Shown: positions 16,431-24,878 of the stretch, in pieces
How positions within the stretch are numbered: the first letter of the stretch is position 1
How the letters are laid out: each line of letters begins with the position of its first letter
Assembly: GCA_964219355.1 (NCBI GenBank)
Contig: CAXPOZ010000001.1
Coordinates: 744,001-808,000 of the forward strand
Length of the DNA: 64,000 nt
Reading direction: 5' to 3'
Source: Parvularcula sp964219355
GTDB lineage: Bacteria > Pseudomonadota > Alphaproteobacteria > Caulobacterales > Parvularculaceae
Notes under the pieces: generated by a model
The model's database searches: none
Told to the model about the DNA's origin: nothing
Seen by the model: the letters and a program-made list of their open reading frames with translations, nothing else
Translations under genes and position numbers: made by a program

Positions 16431-18179
16431 CTATCCCTTCTTGGAAAACAAGCTCTTAAGGCTGAAGCCTTGGGACTGTGTATGCTCGCGCCCGGTCAGG
16501 CGGCTGGCAAGCTGCCGGCAGGCCGCGGATGCTTTGGATTTCGGCGCAGCTTCAAGCAGGGCTTCAGCATTGGTCGCAGCGGTGCCAAAGGCAACCGGAT
16601 CCCACGGGATGCTGACAAGCGGCGCGATGCCGAGTGCTTCTTCGAATTGTTCTGCGGGCACTTCGGGGCGTTTGGGCACCCCAACCTGATTGAGAACCAG
16701 GATCGGCTGTGAGTCATTCGTACGCTGCGCTTTGACGCTTTCGACCAAATTCTTTGCGTTCCGGAAGGACGCAAGATCCGGTGTTGCGGTAATGACGATT
16801 TCATCAGCGCTCTGGATCGTCTGGCGTGCCCAGTCTGACCACAGATGCGGCATATCGATGACGACAGACGGCGCCGTCTTGCGAACCATCTCGATCACCA
16901 TCTCAAAGCTTTCCGCTGGCAGATCATAATCAAGATCGAGCAGGTTCGGCGCAACGAAGAGCGAAAGCCGGTCTGTGCATTTCTGCAGCAGGCGGTCGAG
17001 CAGCACATCGTCGAGACGTTCCGGCGCGGAAAGCGCCTCGGCAAGACCCTGGCTCGGATCATGCTCGAAATCGAGGCTTGCCGTCCCGAAAGGAAGGTCG
17101 AGATCGAGAAGCACGGTATCCGACAGGAAATCCTGAGCAAGACCCCAGGCCACATTGTGGCAGACGGTCGAGGAACCGACCCCTCCGCGCGCACCGACAA
17201 AGACGTATGTCTTGCCAACCGCCGGCGCATCGGGATCGGCGTAGAGCTCGCCAATCGAAGAGATAATCTGCAGTGGCGAGCGCGGCAGGACGAGATAATC
17301 ACTGACGCCGCGATCCATCAGCTCACGGTAGAGCCGGATGTCATTGAGATCGCCAACGCAGATCACGCGTGTCGACGGATCACAGAAATTCGCAAGATGA
17401 TCGAGGCCGCGAAGGAGCGCCTTTGAGTCCGTGCCGCCCTCGATAATGATCAGGTTCGGGCTGGCCTCGTTCGCGTAGATTTCAGCCGCGCGCTCTGCAT
17501 CACCTGAATGGATCGTGACATGCGCTTTTGCGAGCCGGCGGTCTTGTGACGCCTGTTCGATCAGCGAGGTGATCCGGTCGCTAGAGCAGAAAGCATGAAT
17601 GTTGATCCGCGGGATCGGTACGAGGCGAAGCTGGGACGGATCGACGTCCTCGACTTCCTCTTCAACCATTTCGACAGTCGCGGGCGGGCTGGCTTCGGGT
17701 TCGACGACAGGCGGCGCGAATGAGAGATCCGCAAGATCATCGACCAGTTCGTCCGTATCTTCGTCTTCAGCCTCGATCTCTGCATCGAAATCATCGCTGA
17801 TATCGGCATCATCGAATTCGGCCGTATCATCCGGATCCGGTGCATCCTCATCAACGTCATCGAAAGACGCAGGTGGCGGTGTTTCAACTGGCAGCGCAGT
17901 CAGGCCGGTTTCGGTATCGACCGCACCAGTCTCCTCGTCATCAGCGAAATCTTCCGACTTGTCAGTCTCCGGGAGAGCCGCTTCTGTCTGAATGGCTGAA
18001 GCCTCTGCTGCGGCGGCTTCTTGTTCTTCAATCGCTCGCAATTCAGCTTCGAGTGCAGGATCCTGCTCAAGCAGGCGCTGCAGCTCCTCATCGTCGAGGG
18101 CGTCGAGATCATCGAGCTCAAAATCGAGATCAAGCTCTTCGTCTGTCTCTTCTTTGGCGTTTACCGGCGAGCCAGTCAT
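16431..18179 (-). CDS. cpaE: Tad pilus localisation ATPase CpaE/TadZ
   Basis: A 582-residue protein. The first 190 residues are strongly acidic and low-complexity (for example ELDLDFELDDLDALDDEELQ), unusually long for the family. A receiver-like domain follows (about 195-310), then a MinD/ParA-type ATPase domain beginning KTYVFVGARGGVGSSTVCHN, with the deviant Walker A GARGGVGSS in place of GKGGVGKT. CpaE/TadZ positions the pilus machine, at the cell pole in Caulobacter. Replacement of the second Walker Lys by Ser is seen directly and suggests altered ATP hydrolysis; it is common in this family. Located between cpaD and cpaF. Confidence 0.93.
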   Translation of the reverse strand: MTGSPVNAKEETDEELDLDFELDDLDALDDEELQRLLEQDPALEAELRAIEEQEAAAAEASAIQTEAALPETDKSEDFADDEETGAVDTETGLTALPVETPPPASFDDVDEDAPDPDDTAEFDDADISDDFDAEIEAEDEDTDELVDDLADLSFAPPVVEPEASPPATVEMVEEEVEDVDPSQLRLVPIPRINIHAFCSSDRITSLIEQASQDRRLAKAHVTIHSGDAERAAEIYANEASPNLIIIEGGTDSKALLRGLDHLANFCDPSTRVICVGDLNDIRLYRELMDRGVSDYLVLPRSPLQIISSIGELYADPDAPAVGKTYVFVGARGGVGSSTVCHNVAWGLAQDFLSDTVLLDLDLPFGTASLDFEHDPSQGLAEALSAPERLDDVLLDRLLQKCTDRLSLFVAPNLLDLDYDLPAESFEMVIEMVRKTAPSVVIDMPHLWSDWARQTIQSADEIVITATPDLASFRNAKNLVESVKAQRTNDSQPILVLNQVGVPKRPEVPAEQFEEALGIAPLVSIPWDPVAFGTAATNAEALLEAAPKSKASAACRQLASRLTGREHTQSQGFSLKSLFSKKG

Positions 18180-18227
18180 GCCTCTCTCCTCGTCACACTG
18201 CCGATCGGCAAAGTATCGTATACGTCC

Positions 18228-18905
18228 TTAGCGAGCATCGACCGGCTCTCTCCCGATCGTGTCGATAAATCCAGTTTCATTGACCCGGTTCTCAGGCGAC
18301 TTGGCCGCCGAAACCGGTGATGCAGCGGATTCGCCATCCATCGGATCGCTTGTCTGCATCCGCGCCAGATCGCGGGGGTCTGCGACCATGGCGGCAAGAT
18401 TCTGACGATCCGCGCAGCCGAAATTCGGGTGCGGCATATTCCGCATGCGAGAAACAAACTCACCCTTGTAAACACCGCAAGCTGATGAGGTTGCAACATA
18501 CCGGGTGAAAGAGACGATGACCGTTTCCGGCCGTCCGCCTGCCCGATAAGATGAGCCCTGAATATCGCGGTAGTCGATACCAAAATTGTTGAGCGCCTGA
18601 CGCACATTGGCGGCAGTTTCAGCCGCATCAAGATCAGACGTCGTACCCGTAGGCGCCGTCACGGTGATCGGGCCATGCCCGCGCGTCCGGTATGCCGTCA
18701 CAAGAGCATCAATCTCAGCCAGTTGCCCACGGCTCAACCCATGGCTCGTCGGATCAATAGCGACGGACAGAGACATCGTCTGCTGATCAACCGAAATCGG
18801 ATGACGGTCGGACACCGTCGTTGCCTGGTTCGGGCCGTTATAAAGCGGCGTACCGCAAGCGGTGATGAGGATCGCAGCGGCACAGAGAAGAAGGGACTGT
18901 TTCAT
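18228..18905 (-). CDS. cpaD: Tad pilus biogenesis lipoprotein CpaD
   Basis: ATG at 18905 begins a lipoprotein signal (MKQSLLLCAAAILITACGT), so the longer open frame to 19040 is not used. The 225-residue product has the CpaD features of the alphaproteobacterial family: DRHPISVDQQTMSLSV, a conserved VIVSFTRYVATSSACG and a C-terminal NPNFGCA-like segment (HPNFGCADRQNLAAMVADPRDL). It is an outer-membrane or periplasmic lipoprotein that helps the CpaC secretin. Lies 13 bases downstream of cpaC. Confidence 0.92.
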   Translation of the reverse strand: MKQSLLLCAAAILITACGTPLYNGPNQATTVSDRHPISVDQQTMSLSVAIDPTSHGLSRGQLAEIDALVTAYRTRGHGPITVTAPTGTTSDLDAAETAANVRQALNNFGIDYRDIQGSSYRAGGRPETVIVSFTRYVATSSACGVYKGEFVSRMRNMPHPNFGCADRQNLAAMVADPRDLARMQTSDPMDGESAASPVSAAKSPENRVNETGFIDTIGREPVDAR

Positions 18906-18918
18906 GTTCGTGCTCCGA

Positions 18919-20346
18919 TCAATCCAGAATGAAACCCATCGGGCCGCCAAGCTTGCTACTGCCACTGCGCGCGCCCTGAACTCCGTAGGAAGTCTCAAGC
19001 TTGCCCAAGAGAGCTGACTGAAGAACGGTGGGCGGGGCATGGCCCTGTGACGGGTCCGTCAGCTTTGCGCCGTCCGTTGCCTGAACAAGATAAGGCGTTG
19101 CGATAATCACAAGCTCTGTCTGGTTCGAGCGGAATTCTTGGCTACGGAAAAGCGCGCCGAGGATCGGCGTTTCCTTGATGCCCGGGACGCCGTCGACGAA
19201 GTCAGAAATATTTTCCTGAAGGAGACCGGCGATAGCAATCGATCCACCCGAGGGCAGCTCGACCGTGGTCGACGCATTCCGGGAGGTTACGCCCGGCACG
19301 ATAAACCCGCCGACCGTCTGAATATTGCCGTTCTCATCGATCACGCGTGAGCCGCCGACGGTCAGACCGTTCGCCGCAGAAAGTTCAGACACGGAAGTGC
19401 TGAGGTTCAGCTGGATGCGGCCTTTGGAAAAAACCAGCGGCTGGAACTGCAGTTGGACACCGAACGGACGGAAGGTCACCGACGGCGTGCCGTCTGCGCC
19501 AGCTTCCGGCACTGGGAATTCACCACCTGCGAGGAAAGAGCCTTCGCGGCCGCTGACCGAGACGATGCTCGGCTCTGCCAGCGTTTTGACGAGACCGTTC
19601 TGCTCGAAAACGTCAAAGGCAAAATCGAGATTGCTGATATCTCCAAAACCCGGCGTGTTCACCGTGCCCGAGATACCGCCAAGAGCTTCACCCGAAAGCG
19701 GGAAAGAATTCTGGACCGCGAAACTAACCGCATTGCTGTCGACCTGCGCAACGCCATTAAGATCAATGCCTAACTGACGGATCAGGCGGCGTTGCATCTC
19801 AACGATCCGCACCTTGAGCAAGACTTGCGCAGGCTCACGGACAGAAAGCATGTTGACGAGGTTCTCAGTGCCGGCAAAGCGTTCAGCAATACGCTCAGCG
19901 CGCTCTGCTTCGCTTGCTGTATCGACCGTGCCATGCAGGATGATACTGCCATTCAGGGTTTCGACTTCGATGCGCGAATCCGGCAGCAGCTTGTCGAGAA
20001 GATGCTGGATCGAATCTGAATCCTGCTCGACACGAATTTCGAGATTGAGGATCTGCTGGTTCTGGCGGTCAAAGAAGAACGCATTCGCCTGCCCAGCCTC
20101 GCGGCCCATGATATAGACCCGGCGCGGCGTACGGATAACGGCGTCAACGATGCCTGGGTTAGAGACGAGAATGTCGGAAGCTGCGCGCGGCAGATCGATG
20201 ATCGCGGCCTTGCCGAGCGGCAGGACAAGCTCACGGCTCTGATAACTTTCACCACCCACATCAACGGTCGCTTCCTGCGCAATGGCAGGCATGAACGCAC
20301 CCGTAAAAGCGGCCACACCCAGGGCCGCAAGGAAGTTCCGCATCAT
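18919..20346 (-). CDS. cpaC: Tad pilus outer-membrane secretin CpaC/RcpA
   Basis: ATG at 20346 is preceded by AGGA at a suitable distance, and the product (475 residues) begins with a signal peptide (MMRNFLAALGVAAFTGAFMPAIAQA-like). The N-terminal secretin_N region has the family pattern LGKAAIIDLPRAASDILVSNPGIVDAVIRTPRRVYIMG, then a BON-like segment (TLNGSIILHGTVDTASEAERAERIA). The C-terminal secretin domain includes FLAGGEFPVP and VELPSGGSIAIAGLLQ. It forms the outer-membrane pore for the Flp pilus. Confidence 0.95.
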   Translation of the reverse strand: MMRNFLAALGVAAFTGAFMPAIAQEATVDVGGESYQSRELVLPLGKAAIIDLPRAASDILVSNPGIVDAVIRTPRRVYIMGREAGQANAFFFDRQNQQILNLEIRVEQDSDSIQHLLDKLLPDSRIEVETLNGSIILHGTVDTASEAERAERIAERFAGTENLVNMLSVREPAQVLLKVRIVEMQRRLIRQLGIDLNGVAQVDSNAVSFAVQNSFPLSGEALGGISGTVNTPGFGDISNLDFAFDVFEQNGLVKTLAEPSIVSVSGREGSFLAGGEFPVPEAGADGTPSVTFRPFGVQLQFQPLVFSKGRIQLNLSTSVSELSAANGLTVGGSRVIDENGNIQTVGGFIVPGVTSRNASTTVELPSGGSIAIAGLLQENISDFVDGVPGIKETPILGALFRSQEFRSNQTELVIIATPYLVQATDGAKLTDPSQGHAPPTVLQSALLGKLETSYGVQGARSGSSKLGGPMGFILD

Positions 20347-20369
20347 TTTATTTCCTAGCCGGATCATAA

Positions 20370-21155
20370 TCACCCCTGCCCGTAGCGGATCACGACAACC
20401 TGATCTGGCGATGCCTGATCAATGTCGGTCCCCTTTTGGTCATCCTCGAAAACGCTTCGCAGAATGAGGGTTAAGGATTCACTGCTGCGCGCCTGAAGAA
20501 ACGGCCGCACCTGAGATGGGGTCACTTCGAGCGTGACAGTCTTGCCGGTAATGGCATTCATCTCACCGTCCTGCTCAAAGATCTGGTCAATCGCCAGCAC
20601 CCGGACATTCGACAGAACGATGCGGCTATTCGCGAGCTGCTGATTGTTCTGGCCGGACGAGTCATAATTGTTGGCATTCTCGCTCGTCGCATAAACATCG
20701 ACGCGATCACCCGGCAGCACGAAACCGCCTGAGACATTCTCAACCGGCAAGCGTGCCGTCACCGCGCGCATACCCGGCGTCATAATCGCCGCCATCAAGC
20801 CGCGATCACCGTAAGCAACCGTGTTCAGAGGATAAATCGGCTCACCGGCACGGATCAGCTGGCGCGCGCGCATTTCAGGCAGCGCTTCGAGATATTCCTG
20901 ATGATCCTCGGTGATATAGAATTCGGGTACGTCTTTTGACGGCCAGCTTACCCAGGTCATCTGGTCTTCAGTGATCGGCATACCTTGCGGGACATCGACC
21001 TCCGCAAAGAGGACTTTCGTCAGCGCAATGTCAGGCTTTGCAGCTGTCTGCATGATCGGCGCGACGGGCTCTTCATCCCCAGACATCGCCAGGAAAAAGG
21101 CGCCGCCCCCGGCGATAACTGCAACGACCAAAATCAGTATGCGCGAGACATTCAT
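20370..21155 (-). CDS. cpaB: Tad pilus assembly protein CpaB/RcpC
   Basis: A 261-residue protein with an N-terminal membrane anchor (RILILVVAVIAGGGAFFLAMS) and an SAF-type domain (VLFAEVDVPQGMPITEDQMTWVSWP, GEPIYPLNT) followed by the RcpC region (RAVTARLPVENVSGGFVLPGDRVDVY). CpaB/RcpC is a periplasmic part of the pilus assembly complex. A 16-bp palindrome overlapping its ribosome-binding site is described separately. It lies 23 bases before the cpaC start and 110 bases after cpaA. Confidence 0.94.
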   Translation of the reverse strand: MNVSRILILVVAVIAGGGAFFLAMSGDEEPVAPIMQTAAKPDIALTKVLFAEVDVPQGMPITEDQMTWVSWPSKDVPEFYITEDHQEYLEALPEMRARQLIRAGEPIYPLNTVAYGDRGLMAAIMTPGMRAVTARLPVENVSGGFVLPGDRVDVYATSENANNYDSSGQNNQQLANSRIVLSNVRVLAIDQIFEQDGEMNAITGKTVTLEVTPSQVRPFLQARSSESLTLILRSVFEDDQKGTDIDQASPDQVVVIRYGQG

Positions 21156-21161
21156 GTGCTC

Positions 21162-21177
21162 TTACCTTTAAAGGTAA
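21162..21177. promoter_or_regulatory. Perfect 16-bp palindrome over the cpaB ribosome-binding site
   Basis: TTACCTTTAAAGGTAA at 21162-21177 is identical to its reverse complement. On the coding (minus) strand it contains AAAGGT, the presumed Shine-Dalgarno sequence, about 8 bases before the cpaB ATG. In RNA it can fold as a 6-bp stem with a UUAA loop that would hide the ribosome-binding site; as DNA it could be an operator. Confidence 0.6.
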
Positions 21178-21265
21178 ACTCTCTTCCGGTGGGCACAGTG
21201 GACGGGAACCTTCAAAACAATGTTAATAACGTGTCCCGAAACGCACCAATCGGCTCAAGAGTTCT

Positions 21266-21757
21266 TCAAAACGGGAAAAAGGCCGTTGCCGGCCAAGTGT
21301 AGATCGCGCCTGCCGCAATCGCGACGCCATACGGAATATCGCGTTTACGTTCGTGAAGCTGGCTGACCCATCCGACCGTTGCGGCCATGACTGGCAAAGG
21401 AAAACGCCGGAAAGTCAGCAGAACAATCGCAAGGCCAGCGCCAGCCATAACGGTGACGAAGAGGAATGCCGGCAGGACGGCAGGGCCAATCCAGAGCGTC
21501 GTAACCGCCAGCAATTTGGCGTCACCGCCGCCAAGCCAACCAAAGGCAAAAAGACCAAAACAGAAAACCAGTACACCGGCAGCAAGAAGGACCGACCACA
21601 TTGCGTCCATCATGCCCATGCCAGCCAGCAGAACCGCGAAAGGCCAGGCTGCCGCAATGGCTGCCGTCACCCTGTTGGGGATGAGGAAACTCCTCACATC
21701 ACAGATGGCCGCGACGATCATCAGCGCCGGGAAAATCAGAAAGACAAGCGAAGACAT
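21266..21757 (-). CDS. cpaA: Flp prepilin peptidase CpaA/TadV (A24 family)
   Basis: A 163-residue polytopic membrane protein of the small A24 aspartic peptidase type. The two catalytic aspartates are in DVRSFLIPNR near residue 20 and in GGGDAKLL near residue 75. It cleaves the leader of the Flp prepilin on the cytoplasmic side of the inner membrane. AAAGGAT about 9 bases upstream supports the start. First structural gene after flp on the same strand, behind the flp terminators. Confidence 0.92.
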   Translation of the reverse strand: MSSLVFLIFPALMIVAAICDVRSFLIPNRVTAAIAAAWPFAVLLAGMGMMDAMWSVLLAAGVLVFCFGLFAFGWLGGGDAKLLAVTTLWIGPAVLPAFLFVTVMAGAGLAIVLLTFRRFPLPVMAATVGWVSQLHERKRDIPYGVAIAAGAIYTWPATAFFPF

Positions 21758-21828
21758 GTCAGTTAATCCTTTTGCCCGCCCCCTTATGACCCATAAAGAT
21801 TGACCCGGAGTTTCCGCCCAAAATGAAA

Positions 21829-21852
21829 CCGGCCCCCCGTTTGGGAGGCCGG
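21829..21852 (-). terminator. Intrinsic terminator between flp and cpaA
   Basis: On the minus strand CCGGCCTCCC and GGGGGGCCGG pair (one wobble/mismatch) around an AAAC loop, followed by TTTCATTTTG. It would end transcripts from the flp promoter before cpaA, giving more pilin than machinery. Confidence 0.75.
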
Positions 21853-21933
21853 CTCATTAGGATCTTGTCCGCCGGGGGACCCGCCAAATTACGCATGACG
21901 GATACGCAGCGAAGCTGAACCCTGGTCTTGAAG

Positions 21934-21953
21934 GCGGGCGCTTTCGCGCCCGC
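21934..21953. terminator. Strong hairpin just downstream of flp
   Basis: GCGGGCGC (21934-21941) and GCGCCCGC (21946-21953) form a perfect 8-bp stem with a TTTC loop, 9-28 bases past the flp stop. A TTTT run follows only on the plus strand; on the minus strand the tail is CCTTC. It may stabilise the 3' end of the flp mRNA or act together with the hairpin at 21829-21852. Confidence 0.65.
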
Positions 21954-21961
21954 TTTTAGAC

Positions 21962-22156
21962 TTATGTAGAGGAAGCGCCTTCGAAGCCTTCGTCTTTGAG
22001 GCCTTTGTTCACGTCGCCAAAGGCTTCGGCGAGCTGGTCGCCAAGCGTGCCAACGGCGGTGATGATGGCAACAGCGATGAGTGCAGCGATAAGGCCGTAT
22101 TCAATCGCGGTGGCGCCGTCTTCATCTTTGATGAAGCGCTGAATGAGATTGGTCAT
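21962..22156 (-). CDS. flp: Flp family type IVb pilin
   Basis: ATG at 22156 is preceded by AGGAGT about 7 bases upstream. The 64-residue prepilin starts MTNLIQRFIKDEDG, the basic leader cut by CpaA after Gly, followed by the hydrophobic assembly helix ATAIEYGLIAALIAVAI with the Flp motif (Glu5, Tyr6 of the mature protein). The tail is short and acidic. This is the major pilin of the adhesive/contact pilus made by the downstream operon (pilA in Caulobacter). A possible CtrA-like direct repeat lies in its upstream region. Confidence 0.96.
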   Translation of the reverse strand: MTNLIQRFIKDEDGATAIEYGLIAALIAVAIITAVGTLGDQLAEAFGDVNKGLKDEGFEGASST

Positions 22157-22263
22157 GATCATACTCCTAGTTCCAACCACTGTATCTGGTCTTGCACTTT
22201 CCAGACAAAACCCGTCCTACACGCTGGGAGTAAACAAAACGGGCAACGGGGAAACGTCTATCG

Positions 22264-22278
22264 TAAATAAATCGTAAA
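22264..22278 (-). promoter_or_regulatory. CtrA-like direct repeat upstream of flp
   Basis: The minus strand reads TTTACGATTTATTTA, that is TTTA-N7-TTTA (TTTACGAT repeated with 11-base spacing). The CtrA consensus is TTAA-N7-TTAA, so each half-site differs at one base. It lies 108-122 bases before the flp ATG. The Caulobacter pilin promoter is CtrA-dependent, which makes the reading plausible but not proven. Confidence 0.45.
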
Positions 22279-22296
22279 CGGATTATATAAAAGCGC

Positions 22297-23022
22297 TCAG
22301 TAAGCAGATGCTCTGAGGGCGGCCATGTCCTCAATGACCAAAGAGGGATAATCGCGGCGGACAATCCCTTTGTCGATCAGGAGCGCAACCGCAGCCGCTG
22401 CATCCCGGTCCGTCACGCCGCATTGCTCGGCAAGCTGAGAGTGACGCGGCATCTCCCGGATGACGCTTTTCTCGCCATCACGCTCCGCAAGAGAGATAAG
22501 GTGACGATAAATCCGCAAGTCACGATGCGCTTCGGTATCCGCCGGGCGGCTCGAGGCCAGCCATTGCTGGGCGGCATAGCGCAATAGGCCATCGGCAACT
22601 TTCCTGTCGGCCTTGCACGCCTCAAGCAGCAGATCCCCGTCAAAGAGTAGGATCTCAAGATCGGTGAGCGCAGTGATACCGATGCCGCTCGGGCTTGTCT
22701 CGCCTGATGCCAGCAATTCGGCGAGGCCGACAACGTCGCCCTCATTGGCTTCCTGGACATCAAAATCACCGGCTTTCACCGCCGGACGGACAATCCGGGC
22801 TGTGCCGGAAATCAATCCATAAAGGAGTGTGCCGTCGAATTGTCCGGTAACGACAACAGTGTCGCCTGCCTCATAGCTGACCTTTTCCTCGGCCAGTTCG
22901 AGGCCCGCAAGACAGTCCGCGTCAAGAAGTTCAAAGGGACGCAAGCAGGAAAGCTCTGATCCGCTCCCCTGCTCTTTGGCTGCACCTTCTTTGATAATTC
23001 TCTTAAGCTCTTCAGAAGCCAT
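22297..23022 (-). CDS. Crp/Fnr-family regulator
   Basis: A 241-residue protein with an N-terminal cyclic-nucleotide-binding-like beta roll (LRPFELLDADCLAGLELAEEKVSYEAGDTVV, then GTLLYGLISGTARIVRP) and a C-terminal winged helix (MPRHSQLAEQCGVTDRDAAAAVALLIDKGIVRRDYPSLVIEDM). No cysteine cluster typical of Fnr is evident. It lies directly upstream of flp and in the same direction; a role in controlling the pilus genes is a guess from position. The region 23023-23160 between it and the divergent gene at 23161 should hold both promoters. Confidence 0.88.
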   Translation of the reverse strand: MASEELKRIIKEGAAKEQGSGSELSCLRPFELLDADCLAGLELAEEKVSYEAGDTVVVTGQFDGTLLYGLISGTARIVRPAVKAGDFDVQEANEGDVVGLAELLASGETSPSGIGITALTDLEILLFDGDLLLEACKADRKVADGLLRYAAQQWLASSRPADTEAHRDLRIYRHLISLAERDGEKSVIREMPRHSQLAEQCGVTDRDAAAAVALLIDKGIVRRDYPSLVIEDMAALRASAY

Positions 23023-23160
23023 GAGGGCGCATTCCTTAACGTCTTAACCCTTACTACCTCCGAGGCCTTGTCTTTCAGTAAAAATCCTACGCAACAGACT
23101 TAAAGCCTTGTTGATGATTAGGTGATCTATTGCGGGCCTAGGCCTTATTGCCGAGGAACC

Positions 23161-23709
23161 ATGATGAAAACGTCCGCTTCCGTCTTTTTCTCTCTCGCAG
23201 CGCTATTTGCGTCTGCTGAGGCTGGTGAAATGTGGGTCACCATCGATCACGCCCGGCTGCATCAGACTGATCGCGCCATCGGCAGCATCATTGTCGGCAA
23301 CCCTTCCGTTGCTGATGTGACCGTCAAATCATCGACCGAGATCATTCTGTTTGGCATTACGCCGGGCTCAACCAATGTGTCACTCTTCTCGCCTGAAGGC
23401 GAAAAGATTGAGACACTGACGGTTGCTGTCCGTAACCCGACAGCGAACCGGCTGACCCTTCAGGCGGGTGACATGCGCTATAGCTTTGCCTGCACGAATG
23501 TCTGTGAGCAGGTGCCAGCTGTCGGCGATGGCTCGAACGACTCCCGGCTTGCTCTGGGCACGATTGATGCGCAGGCAGCGAACCGCCTTGCCGCAGCACG
23601 TAATGCGGCCAACACATCGATTGGCATGCCAACCCAGCCGACTGATCCCTTTATGGATAGTCAGTCGCCTGAAGCTGCAGACGCCGAAGACGGCCAGCCC
23701 GGCAGTTAA
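23161..23709 (+). CDS. Periplasmic protein resembling the N-terminal domain of CpaC
   Basis: ATG at 23161 follows GAGGA at 23152-23156. The 182-residue product has a signal peptide (MMKTSASVFFSLAALFASAEAG) and the pilus-assembly N-terminal pattern LHQTDRAIGSIIVGNPSVADVTVKSSTEIILFGITPGSTNVSLFSPEG, as in secretin CpaC, but no secretin domain follows. The rest is a low-complexity tail. Such short proteins accompany Tad loci in alphaproteobacteria; it may bind or pilot the secretin. Convergent with the adenylate-ligase-like gene, overlapping by 4 bases at the stops. Confidence 0.8.
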   Translation: MMKTSASVFFSLAALFASAEAGEMWVTIDHARLHQTDRAIGSIIVGNPSVADVTVKSSTEIILFGITPGSTNVSLFSPEGEKIETLTVAVRNPTANRLTLQAGDMRYSFACTNVCEQVPAVGDGSNDSRLALGTIDAQAANRLAAARNAANTSIGMPTQPTDPFMDSQSPEAADAEDGQPGS

Positions 23710-24878
23710 GCAGGGCCGGCGCCCGGCTTTTCGATAAAGAAAGAATAGATCCGCGGCCGCTCCGGCGGCCGTAATCTTTTGCGGCAGATCTCGTCGATCG
23801 ACCAGGCCATGCCCTGATCCGAAGTTGAGCCTTCCTTCAGCGTGATATCCGCGATCAGCCGGTCGAGCGCGCCCGGCCGCTGCGAGACACGCACACTGCA
23901 GGAGACGACATCTTCATGCTCCTCGATGATCGCCGCAATCGCATTGGGAAAGACGTTGATTGCCCCGATCTGGACCGCACCATCCCGGCGCCCGCCCAGT
24001 TCGAACGTATTCTTCTCCTGCCACTCAAGATTATCCATCGGCAGCATGGCATGGCTGAGCCCATTTGACCGCTTACGGATGACCTTGTCCCCTTCACGGG
24101 TCCAATGGCCGAAAAGAACGAATGGATCAGGCGGGCTGTCACGCCAGCCAATGACCCCGCTTTCAGTTGATCCGTAGAGCTCGCGCATCGCGCCGATCCC
24201 GCGTGAGCGAAGACGCGCGGCAAGGTCCGGCCCGAAACGCTCCCCAAATGTCATGCCCATGACGTTATTGGCAAGGCCGGGTAGCGTATCGGCAAGATAG
24301 CGCCACAGCGTCGGCGTCGCGATCACGATATCGCCAAAGCTGACCGTCGAAGAGAGTTCGTCCGGCCCCAGATGACGCGCATCGATGACCTCAAAGCCGA
24401 GCAGGTTCGGCGCCATCACGGTGGAGACGAGCCCCATCAACGAATGCGGAGAGACGAGCGAGACGACCCGGCGGCGGCCCTGCATCAGGCTCGCGACCGC
24501 CCCTGCGTCCTGGAAAATATCATCCGCATTGTGACGGGTATCGACAAAACCGGCAGGCGTTGCCGGATGGAAGCGGAAATCCGTCAACTCATCCCGTATC
24601 AGCCCGGCAAGCCGTTCCGCGATTGAACCGAACGTATCCTTTGCCGTGACGCCAAGCTCTTCAGCTTCATGGCCGAAAAACTGCGCCATGCGCGCGCCGC
24701 AGGCCTCGATCTGTTCTGCCGTTGCCGCCACGCCGCCAGTACCAAGGGCGGTTTCCTCACCCCATTTCGACAGGGTCAGCGTCTCTGTATAGCGCCCGAA
24801 GCGGCGCGACAGCTCATCGGCCGTCAGGGCCGCGACGATTCTGACCAGCTGGCCGGGGCGGAATTCGAAATTCTTCAT
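23706..24878 (-). CDS. Adenylate-forming ligase-like protein (XanA2/4-coumarate-CoA ligase type) lacking the usual P-loop
   Basis: A 390-residue protein with the later core motifs of acyl/aryl-AMP ligases: VSLVSPHSLMGLV, TPTLWRYL, ELYGSTESGVIGWRD (A5) and LGGRRDGAVQIGAINVFPNAI (A7-A8 region). Where the family has FRTSGSTGxP, the phosphate-binding loop, this protein reads FRFHPATPAGF, with none of the Ser/Thr/Gly pattern. It is the last gene of a pabB-pabA-pabC-ligase run, its ATG overlapping the pabC TGA. An aryl acid such as 4-aminobenzoate is therefore a reasonable candidate ligand, but catalysis is doubtful without the loop. Confidence 0.7.
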   Translation of the reverse strand: MKNFEFRPGQLVRIVAALTADELSRRFGRYTETLTLSKWGEETALGTGGVAATAEQIEACGARMAQFFGHEAEELGVTAKDTFGSIAERLAGLIRDELTDFRFHPATPAGFVDTRHNADDIFQDAGAVASLMQGRRRVVSLVSPHSLMGLVSTVMAPNLLGFEVIDARHLGPDELSSTVSFGDIVIATPTLWRYLADTLPGLANNVMGMTFGERFGPDLAARLRSRGIGAMRELYGSTESGVIGWRDSPPDPFVLFGHWTREGDKVIRKRSNGLSHAMLPMDNLEWQEKNTFELGGRRDGAVQIGAINVFPNAIAAIIEEHEDVVSCSVRVSQRPGALDRLIADITLKEGSTSDQGMAWSIDEICRKRLRPPERPRIYSFFIEKPGAGPA

